Source of the DNA: Brachypodium distachyon
Taxonomy: Eukaryota > Streptophyta > Magnoliopsida > Poales > Poaceae
Direction of reading: 5' to 3'
DNA length: 64,000 nucleotides
Assembly: GCF_000005505.3 (NCBI RefSeq)
Contig: NC_016132.3
Location: 186,001 to 250,000, forward strand
The notes below the pieces were generated by a model. The model had not been told where the DNA came from. It saw nothing but the letters and a program-made list of their open reading frames with translations, and ran no database searches. Numbering within the stretch: the stretch's first letter is position 1; every line of letters begins with the position of its first letter. Shown piece by piece: positions 23,026-34,604 of the stretch. Made by a program: the position numbers and the translations under genes.

Positions 23026-26014
23026 ATGCTCACAGCAATGGGGCTGGTGAGCTTGCTATCATCACTTGCTGCCATCCTGATGATGGTCGTCGTGAGCGCC
23101 GGCGATGAGGCCGCGTTGCTTGCTTTCAAAGCACAGGCCAGCGGCGGCGCCGGCGGCTCCCGTGCACTGGCCTCCTGGAACGACAGCGCCCACTTCTGCA
23201 GCTGGGAGGGCGTCACGTGCAGCCACCGGAGAACAAAGCAGGTGGTGGTGGCGCTGAGCTTGCACCGCGGGGAGCTCACCGGAGCACTGTCCCCAGTTCT
23301 TGGGAACCTCACGTTCCTGCGGACGCTCAACCTGAGCTACAACTCGCTCCACGGCGAGATCCCAGCGAGCCTCGGGCGCCTCCGCCTCCTGAAGAACCTT
23401 GATCTCTCCCATAACCAGCTCGTGGGCTCGATCCCACCAGAGCTCGGCAGCATCCAGAGCATGCAGATATTGCAACTGTCCGCCAACAAGCTCTCTGGTA
23501 TGCTTCCACACGCTCTCTACAACTTGTCCTCGCTGGAAAGATTTCAGGTTGGGGGCAATAAGCTGAACGGAAGCATTCCGGTTGATATCGGCAACAAGTA
23601 CCCAGCTTGCAAGTTCTTAATTTGGGCGCTAATCAGTTCACAGGAACCATCCCTTCGTCACTGTCCAATCTATCTGATCTCACGGTACTGGTCCTCGAGC
23701 TAAATAGATTCAGCGGGTATGTTCCTCCCACTTTGGGGAGGCTGGGAGCTCTCCAAGACCTGTACTTGACTGTTAGACTTGAAGCGAATGAAAAAGAGGG
23801 ATGGGAGTTCATCACTTCTTTAGCAAACTGCAGCCAACTGCGGCGCTTGATACTCAGCAGCAACCCTTTTGGAGGACAACTACCGCGTTCGATTGTGAAT
23901 CTCTCGACATCACTCCAGATGTTACGATTAGATGACAATAGGATCTCTGGGAGTATCCCTGCAGACATCGGCAATCTGGTTGGTCTGAACATACTACTGA
24001 TAGTGAATACTTCCATGTCAGGAGTGATTCCAGAGAGCATAGGGAAACTGAAAAACTTGGTTGACCTTGGCCTGTATAGTACTGGCTTGACAGGCATCAT
24101 ACCGCAATCTGTAGGAAATCTTACAGAGTTAACTAGGTTTCTTGCATTCTGGAACAACCTGGAAGGATCAATACCAGCAAGTCTCGGGAACCTGAAGAAT
24201 CTATTCATTCTAGATTTGTCAACAAATTACCGCCTGAATGGTTCAATACCCGTGGAAATTTTTCAGCTGCCTTCACTCTCATGGTACTTGGATTTATCAT
24301 ACAATGCACTTTGTGGACCCCTCCCGTCAGAAGCAGGTACAATGACTAACCTCAATGAATTGATTCTGTCAGGAAACCAGTTGTCCGGACAAATACCTAG
24401 CACTATAGGAAATTGCATAGTTCTGCAGAAAATCTTACTGGACAAGAACTCTTTTGAAGGAAGTATACCCAAATCTCTGGAAAACATAAAAGGACTCAAT
24501 ATATTAAATCTGACCATGAATAATTTGTCTGGAAGGATCCCTGATGCCATCGGTGGCATTCGAGATCTACAACAATTGTATCTAGCACACAACAACTTGT
24601 CAGGTGTAATCCCTGCAGTTCTACAGAATTTGACAGCATTGTCAAAATTGGATGTATCCTTCAATAACTTGCAAGGTGAGGTGCCAGATGGAGGTGTTTT
24701 CAGAAACATCACTTACATAGCAGTTACTGGGAATATCAATCTCTGCAGCGGCACACCTCAACTTCGCTTGGCTCCATGCTCCACAAGCCCCGTACACAAG
24801 AACAAAAAAGGGCTGTCAAAGTCTCTTATAATTTCTCTAGCAACAATTGGAGCAATCTTTTTGTCACTTTCAGTTATTCTTGGTGTTTGCGTGCTTCACA
24901 AGAAGCTCAAGCGAAACCAGCAGACAGTAATTGAATATTCAATTGCTGGAGACCACTACGAAAGAATCCCATATGATGCATTATTCAGAGGAACTGACGG
25001 GTTTTCAGAAGTTAACTTGATTGGGAGAGGAAGTTATGGTGCTGTTTATAAGTGTGTTTGGACACTGACGAAAGAACCTTGGCTGTCAAGGTGTTTAACC
25101 TTGGTCAATCCAGGTCTTCCAAGAGTTTTGAGGTTGAATGTGATGCCATGAGAAGGATACCACACCAATGTCTCATAAAGATCATTACTTGTTGTTCGAG
25201 CATCAACCATCAAAGTCAAGAGTTCAAGGCATTGGTTTTTGAGTTCATGCCCAGTGGTAACTTGGATGGTTGGCTTCACCCGAAATCTCAAAAGCTCACT
25301 AAAAGCAACACACTCAATCTTGCGCAGAGGCTTGATATTGCAGTCGATATTGTGGATGCAATAGAATATCTTCACAACCACTGCCAACCGTTGATAATCC
25401 ACTGCGATCTTAAGCCAAGCAACATTCTTCTCGCTGAGGACATGAGAGCCCGAGTTGGAGACTTCGGCATATCAAGAATCCTACAAGAAAGTACATGCAA
25501 GAGGATGCAAAACTCATATAGCTCAGTTGGAATTAGAGGTACCATAGGCTATGTTGCTCCAGGTAACTGAAATTCTTCTAGTTTTGTCATTTACTATTCA
25601 CATAAACATGTCATGCTAAGTTGCTAACTTCAAAGTTAATGAATAATTGTAGAGTATGGGGAGGGCTATGCAGTCTCAACTCGTGGTGATATTTACAGTC
25701 TTGGGATATTGCTGCTTGAGATGTTTACCGGAAGAAGCCCAACAAACGACACGTTCAGGGATTCATTGGATCTCCATAAGTTTGCAGAGGATGCTCTTCC
25801 AGATAGAACCTTGGAGATAGCAGACCCAACAATCTGGCTCCACAGTGAACCGCTGGATAGCACTACGAGTACCAGAATCCAAGAATGCTTGGTTTCTGTC
25901 TTTAGGCTTGGCATATCCTGCTCAAAGCAACAGCCTCGAGAACGGACATTGATTAGAGATGCAGCGGTAGAGATGCATGCAATTAGAAGCGCGTACCTCC
26001 TGCTTGGTGGTTAG
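23026..26014 (+). pseudogene. LRR receptor-like kinase A, two frameshifts
   Basis: Begins with ATG and a signal peptide (about 25 residues), then the LRRNT cap (ALASWNDSAHFCSWEGVTC) and many 24-residue leucine-rich repeats (LxxLxLSxNxLxGxIP). A transmembrane helix follows near 24830-24890, then a Ser/Thr kinase with GRGSYGAVY, catalytic Lys in LAVKVFNL, HCDLKPSN and DFG. HCD instead of HRD makes it a non-RD kinase, as in many innate-immunity receptors. Two lesions break it: a one-base loss near 23598-23606 (after DIGNKYP), and loss of one T in the run 25057-25059 within the kinase N-lobe, where the relative at 27527 has four T. The conserved intron 25563-25652 (GT-AG) splits the kinase before EYGEG, and exon 2 ends at 26014. 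Without repair the first frame gives only a secreted LRR fragment of about 225 residues. Confidence 0.85.
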
Positions 26015-26759
26015 CTTATAGGAGAACATGAAGAAAGTTAAGGTTCAACTGAAGACATTCGGAAACCATTGAACAAGCTGGAAAGATGTGATCCAGCAAT
26101 AATAGAAGTTATGCATGTCGTTTCAGTCAGCATTTTGTTAACAGATAAATTGATGTATATTATTGTGGCAACTGCAAAATGCATGTATGATAGCAATGGT
26201 ATCATTACTGCTTCCAGCAATAACATAGATTATCATTGCAAGGGTATCAGATAAATGTAAAATGTAAAGCCTCAGTGTTCCACAATAGCACTAAAAAATA
26301 ACCAGACAATATACATGGCTTCTAGTTCCAAAGATTTCAGAGATCCAGTGATGCAAAAAACATCATTCTCGAACAAGTATACTGGCAACATGAATTTATT
26401 GCTCCAAGCAAATCAGCAGACAGAAGTTCAGACAACGCACAGAACATTGTCCATGTGAAGGAAAACACGGCGAAATAGAAGCAGAAATTTCCATAACGTT
26501 GACTCGTTGAGCGTTTCCAGTAGAAACTGAATAAAATTTGACAGCAGGCAGGAAGCAGCACAAAAGCATAGATTCACGCGGCAGAAACAAACTGGCGGAT
26601 ACAGAAGTTCTTCTAACGAGTAACAGCGGCCAAATTTACCTGACTGCGGAGCAGCCATCATGCATCAATTCCCGTCAAGTACTAGCGAGCGCTACTGCTC
26701 CAAGACAACAAGATTCAAAACAGCAATTAGCACTACAGGACGAAACCTAATAGGACGTG
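26015..26759. other. 3' flank of kinase A, repeated downstream of kinase B
   Basis: There is no gene. Parts resemble 31190-31390 and 31800-32105 (shared ...aacatgaatttattgct(c/t)caa... and agattcacgcggcaga/agattcacacagca...), so the 3' flanks of the two tandem kinases were duplicated together. Confidence 0.5.
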
Positions 26760-26879
26760 GAACTTGGTGACGGCCCTGGTGGTGGCGGAAGGTAAGGGGC
26801 GGGGCTGGAGTCCTAGGGTGCGGCTTCAGGCGGGAGAGGACGGGGAGGGTGGAAGCCCGGAGAAGTGCGGGGGAGCCAT
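26760..26879 (-). pseudogene. Chimeric scrap: aspartyl-tRNA synthetase 5' end joined to H2B 3' end (first copy)
   Basis: Read on the minus strand from an ATG at 26879, the first part matches the start of aspartyl-tRNA synthetase exon 1 (compare CTCTCCCGCCTGAAGCCG, present in both). The later part (26779 down) matches the end of the H2B coding region (GCCGTCACCAAGTT). The frame is broken by indels and it is not a functional gene. A second copy lies at 32165-32289. Confidence 0.6.
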
Positions 26880-27526
26880 TGGTGGCGGTATGGGAAGGAA
26901 GCAGAGGAAGAGAGGGTTTGGGTTGGGAGGAAGAGAGGGTGGCCCGGAGGAGTGCGGGGGAGCCACTGCTGCAGCCTCTGCAAATTCAGTACAGTCGCTA
27001 CAAATTCAGTATAGCAGATGAAACAATGGACCAAGTGTCATTTTAGCAGAGTCAGTCAGATATCCGGATGTTGACACGGGATGCAGAAATGCAGAATCCA
27101 TCTTCCAATCTCCACTGGGCTTCAAACTCAGCAGAAGCCAAACTCTGGTACAGACCTGTTGGCAACGAAGTACAAAAGGGAGACGAAAATGGTAGTACCA
27201 TTGGATTATCTTTTCCTTGCAGCGATGATTTTCGAACACGATGCGCCGGCATCGCTCTCTTGTAGCAGCCATTGATGGTGGGTCATGGCCGCCTCCTCCG
27301 GGAAAGTCTGCAAGTAGAAGATTCCATTATGTCAAACAGAGGACAGGCCAAAGAAGTGTCCATTTTTTTCAGAGCGAAAGTGAACCTTCATAAATTGTGA
27401 TATAAATGAGGAGTTGCAACCCTTCCGACAGGTACAGCACACATAATCAAGTACTACTAATATCAATATATGAAACCACGCAGTTGCTAGTGCTACTACT
27501 CAATTGGCAACCAAACCAACAAGGAA
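26880..27526. other. Spacer upstream of kinase B
   Basis: No gene is recognised. A short internal duplication (gtgcgggggagccattg at 26865 and gtgcgggggagccactg near 26951) copies the end of the chimeric scrap. Nothing else stands out. Confidence 0.35.
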
Positions 27527-30500
27527 ATGGCAATGGGGCTCACGGTCATGAGCTTCGTAATATGGTCACTCGCCGCTGCCCTGATGATCGCCATGGTGAG
27601 CGCTGACGACGAGGCCGCGTTGCTTGCTTTCAAAGCGCAACTCGGCGACAGCGGCTCTCGTGCTCTGGCATCGTGGAACGACAGCGCCCGCTTCTGCAGC
27701 TGGGAGGGCGTCACATGCAGCCACCGGAGGCCCGATCGGGTGGTGTTGCTGAGCTTGAATGGGAGCGGGCTCACCGGAGCACTCTCCCCAGCCCTCGGGA
27801 ACCTCACGTTCCTGCAGGCGCTAGACCTGAGCTTCAACTGGCTGAACGGGGAGATTCCGGCCAGCCTGGGCCAGCTCCGCCGCCTGCAGAGGCTCTACTT
27901 GAATGACAACTCCTTCTCCGGCATGTTCCCGGCGAACCTGAGCTCCTGCATCAGCATGTTCATATTGGGACTGCACAACAACAAGTTCAGCGGGCGCATC
28001 CCGGCTGAGCTCGGCGAAAAGCTCAAGTTCCTGGCAGCGATCTCGCTGAGTAACAACAGCTTCACAGGACCCATACCGGCATCACTGGCCAATATGTCCT
28101 ATCTACAGAACCTCGATCTCTCCAACAACCAGCTAGTTGGCCCAATCCCACCAGAACTCGGCAGCATCAAGAGGATGCGGCGATTCAATCTATTCGGTAA
28201 TAACCTCTCGGGTATACTTCCACCTTCTCTCTACAACTGGTCATCACTGCAATTATTTCAGGTAGGGGTAAATAAGTTGTCTGGAAGCATTCCAGATGAT
28301 ATCGGTAACAGATTCCCCAAGATGAAATATCTTGGCTTGTCTGTTAATCGGTTCATTGGAGCCGTCCCTTCATCACTACCCAATCTATCAGATCTCGTGA
28401 GACTTGACCTCTCGTGGAACAGATTTAGTGGGTATGCGCCTCCCACTTTGGGAAGGATGGGAGTTCTCCAATATCTTGATTTGGCTGAAAATAAGCTTGA
28501 AGCGAATGACAAGGTGGGGTGGGAATTCATCACTTCTTTGGCAAATTGCAGCCAACTAGAGCATTTGTCACTTGGGAGGCGACTCTTTCGGAGGAAAATT
28601 ACCTGGGTCGATTGTGAACCTCTCAGTGACTCTCCAGAAGTTATACTTAATGGACAGTAGGGTCTCTGGGAGTATCCCTGCAGATATCGGCAATTTGGTA
28701 GGTCTCACCTTGCTTGCCATAGCAAATACTTACATATCTGGAGTGATTCCAGAGAGTATTGGTAAGCTACAAAACTTGATCGAGCTAGGCTTGTACAACA
28801 ATAGCTTGTCTGGCCTCATACCGTCATCACTAGGAAATCTTTCCCAGTTGAATAGGCTTTATGCGTACTATGGCAACTTGGAGGGGCCAATTCCAGCAAG
28901 CCTGGGGGAGTTAAGAAACCTATTCGTACTTGATTTGTCAACAAATTACCAACTTAACGGTTCAATACCCACAGAGATTTTCAAATTGCCTGGACTTTCT
29001 TGGTACTTGGACCTTTCATACAATTCTCTTTCTGGAACACTTCCTTATGAAGTTGGCAGCTTGGCAAACCTTAACCAACTGATTCTATCAGGAAACCAGT
29101 TGTCTGGCAAGATACCCAACAGTATCCAGAATTGCGTAGTGTTGGAATGGCTAGTATTAGACAATAACTTGTTTGAGGGAAGCATACCTCAATCACTGAA
29201 GAATATAAATGGGATGAGTAAGCTGAATCTGACCATGAATAAGTTTACCGGCAATATTCCTGATGACCTTGGTAGTATTGCAAACCTGCAGGAATTGTAC
29301 CTAGCACACAACAATTTGTCAGGGTTAATCCCAGCAGTTCTACAGAATTTGACATTGTTGTCCAAATTGGATGTATCCTTCAATAATTTGCAAGGCGAGG
29401 TGCCAAATGGAGGTGTTTTCAGAAACATCACTTACTTAGCGGTTGCTGGGAATACCAATCTCTGCGGTGGTACACCTCAACTTCACCTGGCCCCATGCTC
29501 CACAAGCCCCTTAAGCAAGAACAAAAAAAGGATGTCAAAGCCTCTTATAATTTCTCTAGCAATAACTGGAGCAATCATGTTGTCACTTTCATTTATTCTT
29601 GTTCTTTGGGTATTTCCCAAGAAGCTCAAAGAAAGCCAGAAGACAACAGTGCAAAATTCAATTGTTGAAGAACAGTACGAAAGAATCCCATATGATGCAT
29701 TATCGAGAGGAACTAACGGATTTTCAGAAGTTAACTTGCTTGGTAGAGGAAGTTATGGTGCAGTTTATAAGTGTGTTTTGGACAATAAGGAAAGAACTTT
29801 GGCTGTCAAGGTGTTTAACCTTGGTCAATCCAGGTATTCCAAGAGTTTTGAGGTCGAAAGTGAGGCCATGAGAAGGATACGACACCGCTGTCTCATAAAG
29901 ATCATTACTTGTTGTTCAGGTATCGACCACCAAGGTCAAGAGTTCAAGGCATTGGTTTTTGAATTCATGCCCAATGGAAACTTAGACGGTTGGCTTCATC
30001 CAAAATCGCAAAATCTCACTGCAAAGAACACACTCAGCCTTTTGCAGAGGCTTGATATTGCTGCAGATATTTTGGACGCAGTTGAATATCTTCACAACCA
30101 CTGCCAACCGCTGGTGATCCATTGTGATATTAAGCCAAGCAACATTCTTCTTGCTGAGGACATGAGTGCCCGAGTTGCAGACTTTGGCATATCAAGGATC
30201 CTTCAAGACAATACAAGTAAGAGGATGCAGAAATCACATAGCTCAATTGGAATAATAGGTTCCATTGGCTATGTTGCTCCAGGTGACAGAAATTCTTCTA
30301 ATGTTTTCATTTACTTTTCACACAAATATGGAATGCATGCCAGGTTTCTAATCACAATCTTTTGCACAATTATAGAGTATGGAGAAGGCTCTGAGGTCTC
30401 AACTTCTGGTGATATTTATAGTATTGGCATATTGCTGCTAGAAATGTTTACTGGAAAGAGTCCAACAGAAGACATGTTCAGAGATTCATTGGATCTGCAT

Positions 30501-30824
30501 AAGTTTGTCGAGGATGCTCTTCCAGACAGAACCTTGGAGATAGCTGACCCAACAATATGGCTGCATGACGAACCACAGGATATAGTTACATGTAGCAGAA
30601 TTCAGGAGTGTTTGGTTTCTGTTTTCAGCCTGGGCATAGCCTGCTCAAAGCAACAGCCACGACACCGAATGTTGATAAGAGATGCAACTGTAGAAATGCA
30701 TGCAGTTAGAGATGCGTACCTTGTGTTTGGTGGCTACCTTAAAAGGGGACATGAAGCAGAAAAAGAAGCCTCGATTCAATACACTCAAGACAGCAACCCA
30801 CAAACAAGCTGGTACAAGACATGA
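27527..30824 (+). pseudogene. LRR receptor-like kinase B, one frameshift in the LRR domain
   Basis: The architecture is as in kinase A: ATG 27527, signal peptide, LRRNT (LASWNDSARFCSWEGVTC), about 20 LRRs, a transmembrane helix (about 29550-29610), and a kinase with GRGSYGAVY, LAVKVFNL, HCDIKPSN and DFG (non-RD). One extra G in the run 28574-28576 shifts the frame within the LRRs; the first frame ends at 28660 and the correct frame resumes and stays open to 30824. The conserved intron 30283-30375 is 93 bases long, a multiple of three, and contains no in-frame stop. A retained-intron transcript would therefore add 31 residues in the kinase between VAPG and EYGEG. The protein ends with a longer tail than A or C (about 30 extra residues). 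If the frameshift is a sequencing error, this could be a working receptor. Confidence 0.85.
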
Positions 30825-32164
30825 TCCTGCAATTACATTACAGTGGCAGATCCACATTGTAGATAGGTGGTTCAGATGAACCCACATAAATTCTAAAAAC
30901 ACCTTTATATGTATTGATATTTGTAAGAAAAAATATGAAAATACACAAGATTTCAATACAATGAACCCACATGATTTCATTTTTGGATCCGCCACGGTTA
31001 CATTAGTTATATGTGCTGCTTCAGTTAGTAACTTTTTCTTTTCCGCAAAAAAAAAGTTAGTAACTGTTCTCGTAGCTATGTTTTCTTACACCTGTGTCGG
31101 ATAACTGCATGGCGTTCCTCTGTAGAACTGTAGCATTTTCTAGAGATTTCAAAAATAAAATGGTACAAGTTTTTTTCCATTCTCAGAACAGTACACATGC
31201 TGGCAATATTAATTCATTGCTTCAAATAAATCAGTAGACAAAAATCCAAGACTGCGCATGAAGCATACTCACAAGATCATAAATGGATATGCGAGACAAT
31301 GAATATAGGAAGTAGAGCACCATAGATTCACACAGCAAAAGAACAAACTGTCAGGAAAAAAATCAACCGCTAGAAATGCATCAGCAGTATTCAGATATAT
31401 CAGGTTTCCTTTGTTCCTTGAGGCCCTTTGTGTAGTCTTTTAATATATATTACCCTATTAAAATATATACTGTCGGGGTCTCTCCTACAGTTTCTGAAAA
31501 AAAAATCAGATATATTGTCAGGCAACAATTCCCAAAAGGAGCAACAGCAATTAACACCATTCATAAATTCCCTTCAATTGCTAACAATACTACTACTGGA
31601 TAACCAGAGTCACAACAGCAATTAACAGAATTCAACAAACAAGCTGTTACAAGGCATGATCCTACAATAATAAAAAGTATATGTGTCCTTTCAGTCAGTA
31701 AATTGCTCTCATTGCTACGTTTTGTTCCAGCGGTATCGGATAAATGCACGGTGTTCCGCAATAGCACAAATGCTACTGCTAGAGATTTCAGAAATCGACC
31801 GGTACAAGTTTCTTCCCATTCTTAAAACAGTATACATGCTGGCAACACTAATCCATTGCTTCAAGTAACACATCAGAAGGCAAAAAGTTCAGACTGCACA
31901 CGAAGGATTCTCCTTGAGTATTGTGTAGAAAAACCTTAGAAGGCATTATTCAACAGCAACAGAAATTGCCTGAGTTCTTTCCAGTAACACAAACGGATGA
32001 TACTAGGCAACGAAATTAGGAAGAGGAACAGCATAGATTCACACAGCACAAACAAACAAACAGTCAGAAAAAAAAATCGACCACCAGAAATGCATCCGTA
32101 CTATTCATATAAATAACCAGAGCCACACAACAGCAATCTACAACAACGAACTACCACTACGGGA
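30825..32164. repeat. Duplicated 3' flank of kinase B (two diverged tandem copies)
   Basis: The block 31000-31420 resembles 31670-32105. Shared pieces include tcagt(t/c)agta, gtcggataa(c/t)tgca/gtatcggataaatgca, tagagatttcaaaaat/tagagatttcagaaat and acatgctggcaa. There is no coding content. Confidence 0.55.
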
Positions 32165-32289
32165 TGCAACCTGAGAGGACGCGAACTTGGTGGCCCTCGG
32201 AGGACGGCATGCTTGGCGAGCTCGCCTGGAAGGGCGAGGAGGGCGGAGGCCTGGACCTCGGGAGAGAAGCGAAATGCGGAGGACGCCAT
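32165..32289 (-). pseudogene. Chimeric scrap: aspartyl-tRNA synthetase 5' end joined to H2B 3' end (second copy)
   Basis: From ATG 32289 (minus) the frame reads MASSAFRFSPEVQAS, where MASS matches the synthetase start. It then reads [13 protein letters not shown], matching [13 protein letters not shown] near the C-terminus of H2B, before the frame diverges. The breakpoint differs from that of the copy at 26760-26879, but the shared 3' flank (caccaagttc...gtagtg) shows common descent. Confidence 0.65.
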
Positions 32290-32960
32290 TGGAGGCGACG
32301 GGAAGGAGACAGAGGGTTCGAGGCCGGAAAAAGACAGGGGATGTGTTTACTACGCCTTGGTGTGTAGCTTACGTACCCACGAGAATACGCCTTCCCACGA
32401 AGGCGACGGACTGGGGAGTGGAGTCTGAGGCTTCGAATTTTTGAGCTGGCGGCGCCACTACTTGAGATTAGAAACTTGGCGCGTGAACAAAGCTCTAAAC
32501 TGAAAGCCTGCCCAGATTTTACATGCGCGCGCTTCCAATCCAAAATTTTCCGACCGGAGGAATTTCCCGCCAATTGATTAGAGCCCAAAATTTTCATGTC
32601 CGATCTTTGCGCTCCAAAATTTCGGATTGGGCAGTTTTAAGACCGCGAGGAGGCAAAACCAATCGATGCTCTGGGCGAAATGTTTGTGCATATTTCGACC
32701 CAGATTTACAGACTGATGCACTTGCATCAAAATTCGAAGCAAAGAGCAGAACCGAGGAACTTTTCAGGAGGAAGAACATGACAAAATCACAGATGGAAGC
32801 CACAATTGAAGAACATTAGGTCCTATTTCTCCATTGTTTATCGCACACATCCAGCACGGTTCATACACGACGACGAACAGGAACAAAAAGAACTCCATCA
32901 GCTAACTACAGAGTGATACTACCGAAAGGAGGGGATCAATCACGGGAGACAGTAAATCGC

Positions 32961-33431
32961 CTAGGAGGAGGTAAACTTGGTGACGGCCTTGGTGCCCTCG
33001 GAGACGGCGTGCTTGGCGAGCTCCCCGGGAAGAACAAGCCTGACCGAGGTCTGGATCTCCCTGGAGGTGATGGTGGGCTTCTTGTTGTACCTGGCCAGCT
33101 TGGCCGACTCCCCGGCGAGCTTCTCGAAGATGTCGTTGATGAAGGAGTTCATGATGGACATGGCCTTGGAGGAGATGCCGATGTCGGGGTGGACCTGCTT
33201 GAGCACCTTGAAGATGTAGATCTTGTACGTCTCCACCGACTTCTTCGCCTTCTTCTTCCCCTTCTTCCCCTCGCCGCCCTCCTTGGAGGCGGCGGACGTC
33301 TTGCCCGCCGGCAGCCGCTTCTCCGCCTTGGGCTTCTTCCCGGCGGGGGCCTTGTCCGCGGCCTTCTCGGTCGCGGGTTCCTCCTCCGCGGGCTTCTTCG
33401 CCGCCGGCTTCTTCTCCGCCTTGGGGGCCAT
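32961..33431 (-). CDS. H2B: Histone H2B (copy 1)
   Basis: Single-exon gene of 156 residues with ATG at 33431 and TAG at 32961. The N-terminal tail is Lys/Ala/Pro/Glu-rich (about 60 residues). The histone fold follows from [19 protein letters not shown] through [19 protein letters not shown] to the C-terminal helix with [20 protein letters not shown]. The lysine in AVTKFTSS is the position ubiquitinated in plant H2B. It packages DNA in the nucleosome with H2A. It is convergent with kinase B, and its promoter (33540-33680) carries histone-type elements. It differs from the copy at 58906 only in the tail length and a few tail residues. Confidence 0.96.
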   Translation of the reverse strand: MAPKAEKKPAAKKPAEEEPATEKAADKAPAGKKPKAEKRLPAGKTSAASKEGGEGKKGKKKAKKSVETYKIYIFKVLKQVHPDIGISSKAMSIMNSFINDIFEKLAGESAKLARYNKKPTITSREIQTSVRLVLPGELAKHAVSEGTKAVTKFTSS

Positions 33432-33542
33432 GGATCGCTGCTGCTGCTGGTTGTTCGGAGGAGAGGAGAGTGGTTTCGCTGGGAGTTGGATGGGGAATTG
33501 CAGATGCTTGTGTGAGGGGAGGAGGAGGATGTCGCCGAGAGC

Positions 33543-33679
33543 TTTATACAGAGGACGAGGTGGGCGCTGATTGGTGGAGCGGTGGGTGCCGCGGATCGGT
33601 GAGGTGGAATGGATCGAGCCGTTCGCCGCTGTTTTGGATGGACGATTGGGATGCGTTTTGGCGCGGATCGCTGACGTGG
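33543..33679 (-). promoter_or_regulatory. H2B copy 1 promoter: type I element, octamer, CCAAT, TATA
   Basis: On the minus strand, 5' to 3', these sites are visible. The type I histone element CCACGTCAGCGATCCGCG lies at 33679-33662. A second, weaker copy at 33607-33590 has a changed hexamer (CCACCTCA) but an intact GATCCGCG octamer. CCAAT lies at 33574-33570 and TATAAA at 33548-33543, about 110 bases before the ATG. Type I elements are known to drive S-phase expression of plant histone genes. Confidence 0.8.
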
Positions 33680-33699
33680 CTAAATTTTTGGATTGCTGG

Positions 33700-34110
33700 G
33701 CGGCTTAATTTGGAGGAGGACGCGTTTAGCAGGAATTTTGCAGGGCACGCGGGTCCCAGCTGCCCACTTCTCTTCTGAATAAAAATCTTTTTTAATAAAA
33801 AACGTAAAGAAGCAGGCACTCCCAAACATATTTTTTTTTACACTTACCACTCCCAAAACATGTTTGTACACTGTCTATGAACGCACGCATCACATCTTAC
33901 CTTATGAGCATTTTTCAGAGTCCGAGCTAACAATTTTTTTGTGGCCCCAAAACATTTTTCATTCATTCTATTCGTGTGTTTTTTTTCGGAAAAAAAAGCT
34001 TCTCCAAACAAAAGCTAAAGAAGATTTAAAAGTCATTTTTTTCATAGCACTACAAGCATAAACGTCGAGAAGTTGAACTTTTTGATCAGTAATGTCTCGT
34101 TGGATGAATC
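33700..34110. other. AT-rich intergenic DNA
   Basis: No gene, repeat boundary or recognised motif was found beyond T/A homopolymer runs. Confidence 0.3.
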
Positions 34111-34116
34111 GTCTGT

Positions 34117-34360
34117 GTGGCTGTGTCAGACTTGCCCAAGGAGCTAGCTGAGGAGAACGAGATGCTCGCTGCCAGAATTACTAAGGATGAGATTTGTGGG
34201 GCGATATTTCAAATGGAGCACATTGTGCTCCCGGCCCGATGGTTTTGCGGCAGAGTTTGCCAAAAAGTTTTGGGAGGTCACCTTGATGGCGCTCTTATCC
34301 GGTTTTCATGTGGGGGTCCTCCCAGTTTTCGGTCAATACGCAAATTAGCATCTTGAGGTA
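34117..34360 (+). mobile_element. LINE reverse transcriptase fragment
   Basis: The frame reads ENEMLAARITKDEICGAIFQMEH. After a frame change it resembles the APGPDGF...EF..KFWE block (AEFAKKFWEVTLMALLSGFH), which belongs to the N-terminal part of plant LINE reverse transcriptases. It is degenerate, and no ends are defined. Confidence 0.6.
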
Positions 34361-34604
34361 TTTAGGCCCTGGTTGATTAGGCTTAGAGTGTGGATTTTGA
34401 CTCTTGAAGTTGCTTTTTGCTTGTACCATCATTAAACAATGCATAAAATCAAAAGCCAAAAACACATAAATAAGTGATTTTGTAGCCTGACCAACAAACC
34501 CCCCCCCCCCCCGACTGCTTCCAAATCAACTTAGGATAGTACAACTGTACACAATCCCATCCCTCTCAGGTCACCTGCATTTTTTATTGACTGAAAACTG
34601 TAAG

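Noticed and set aside
32913..33515. 200-codon plus-strand frame across H2B copy 1 (and its equivalent at 58798-59325)
   Set aside because: Antisense shadow of the histone coding sequence, with Leu/Gly/Arg repeats typical of reversed Lys/Ala codons.
34499..34512. Poly(C) run
   Set aside because: Homopolymer with no flanking structure; may be a sequencing or slippage artefact.
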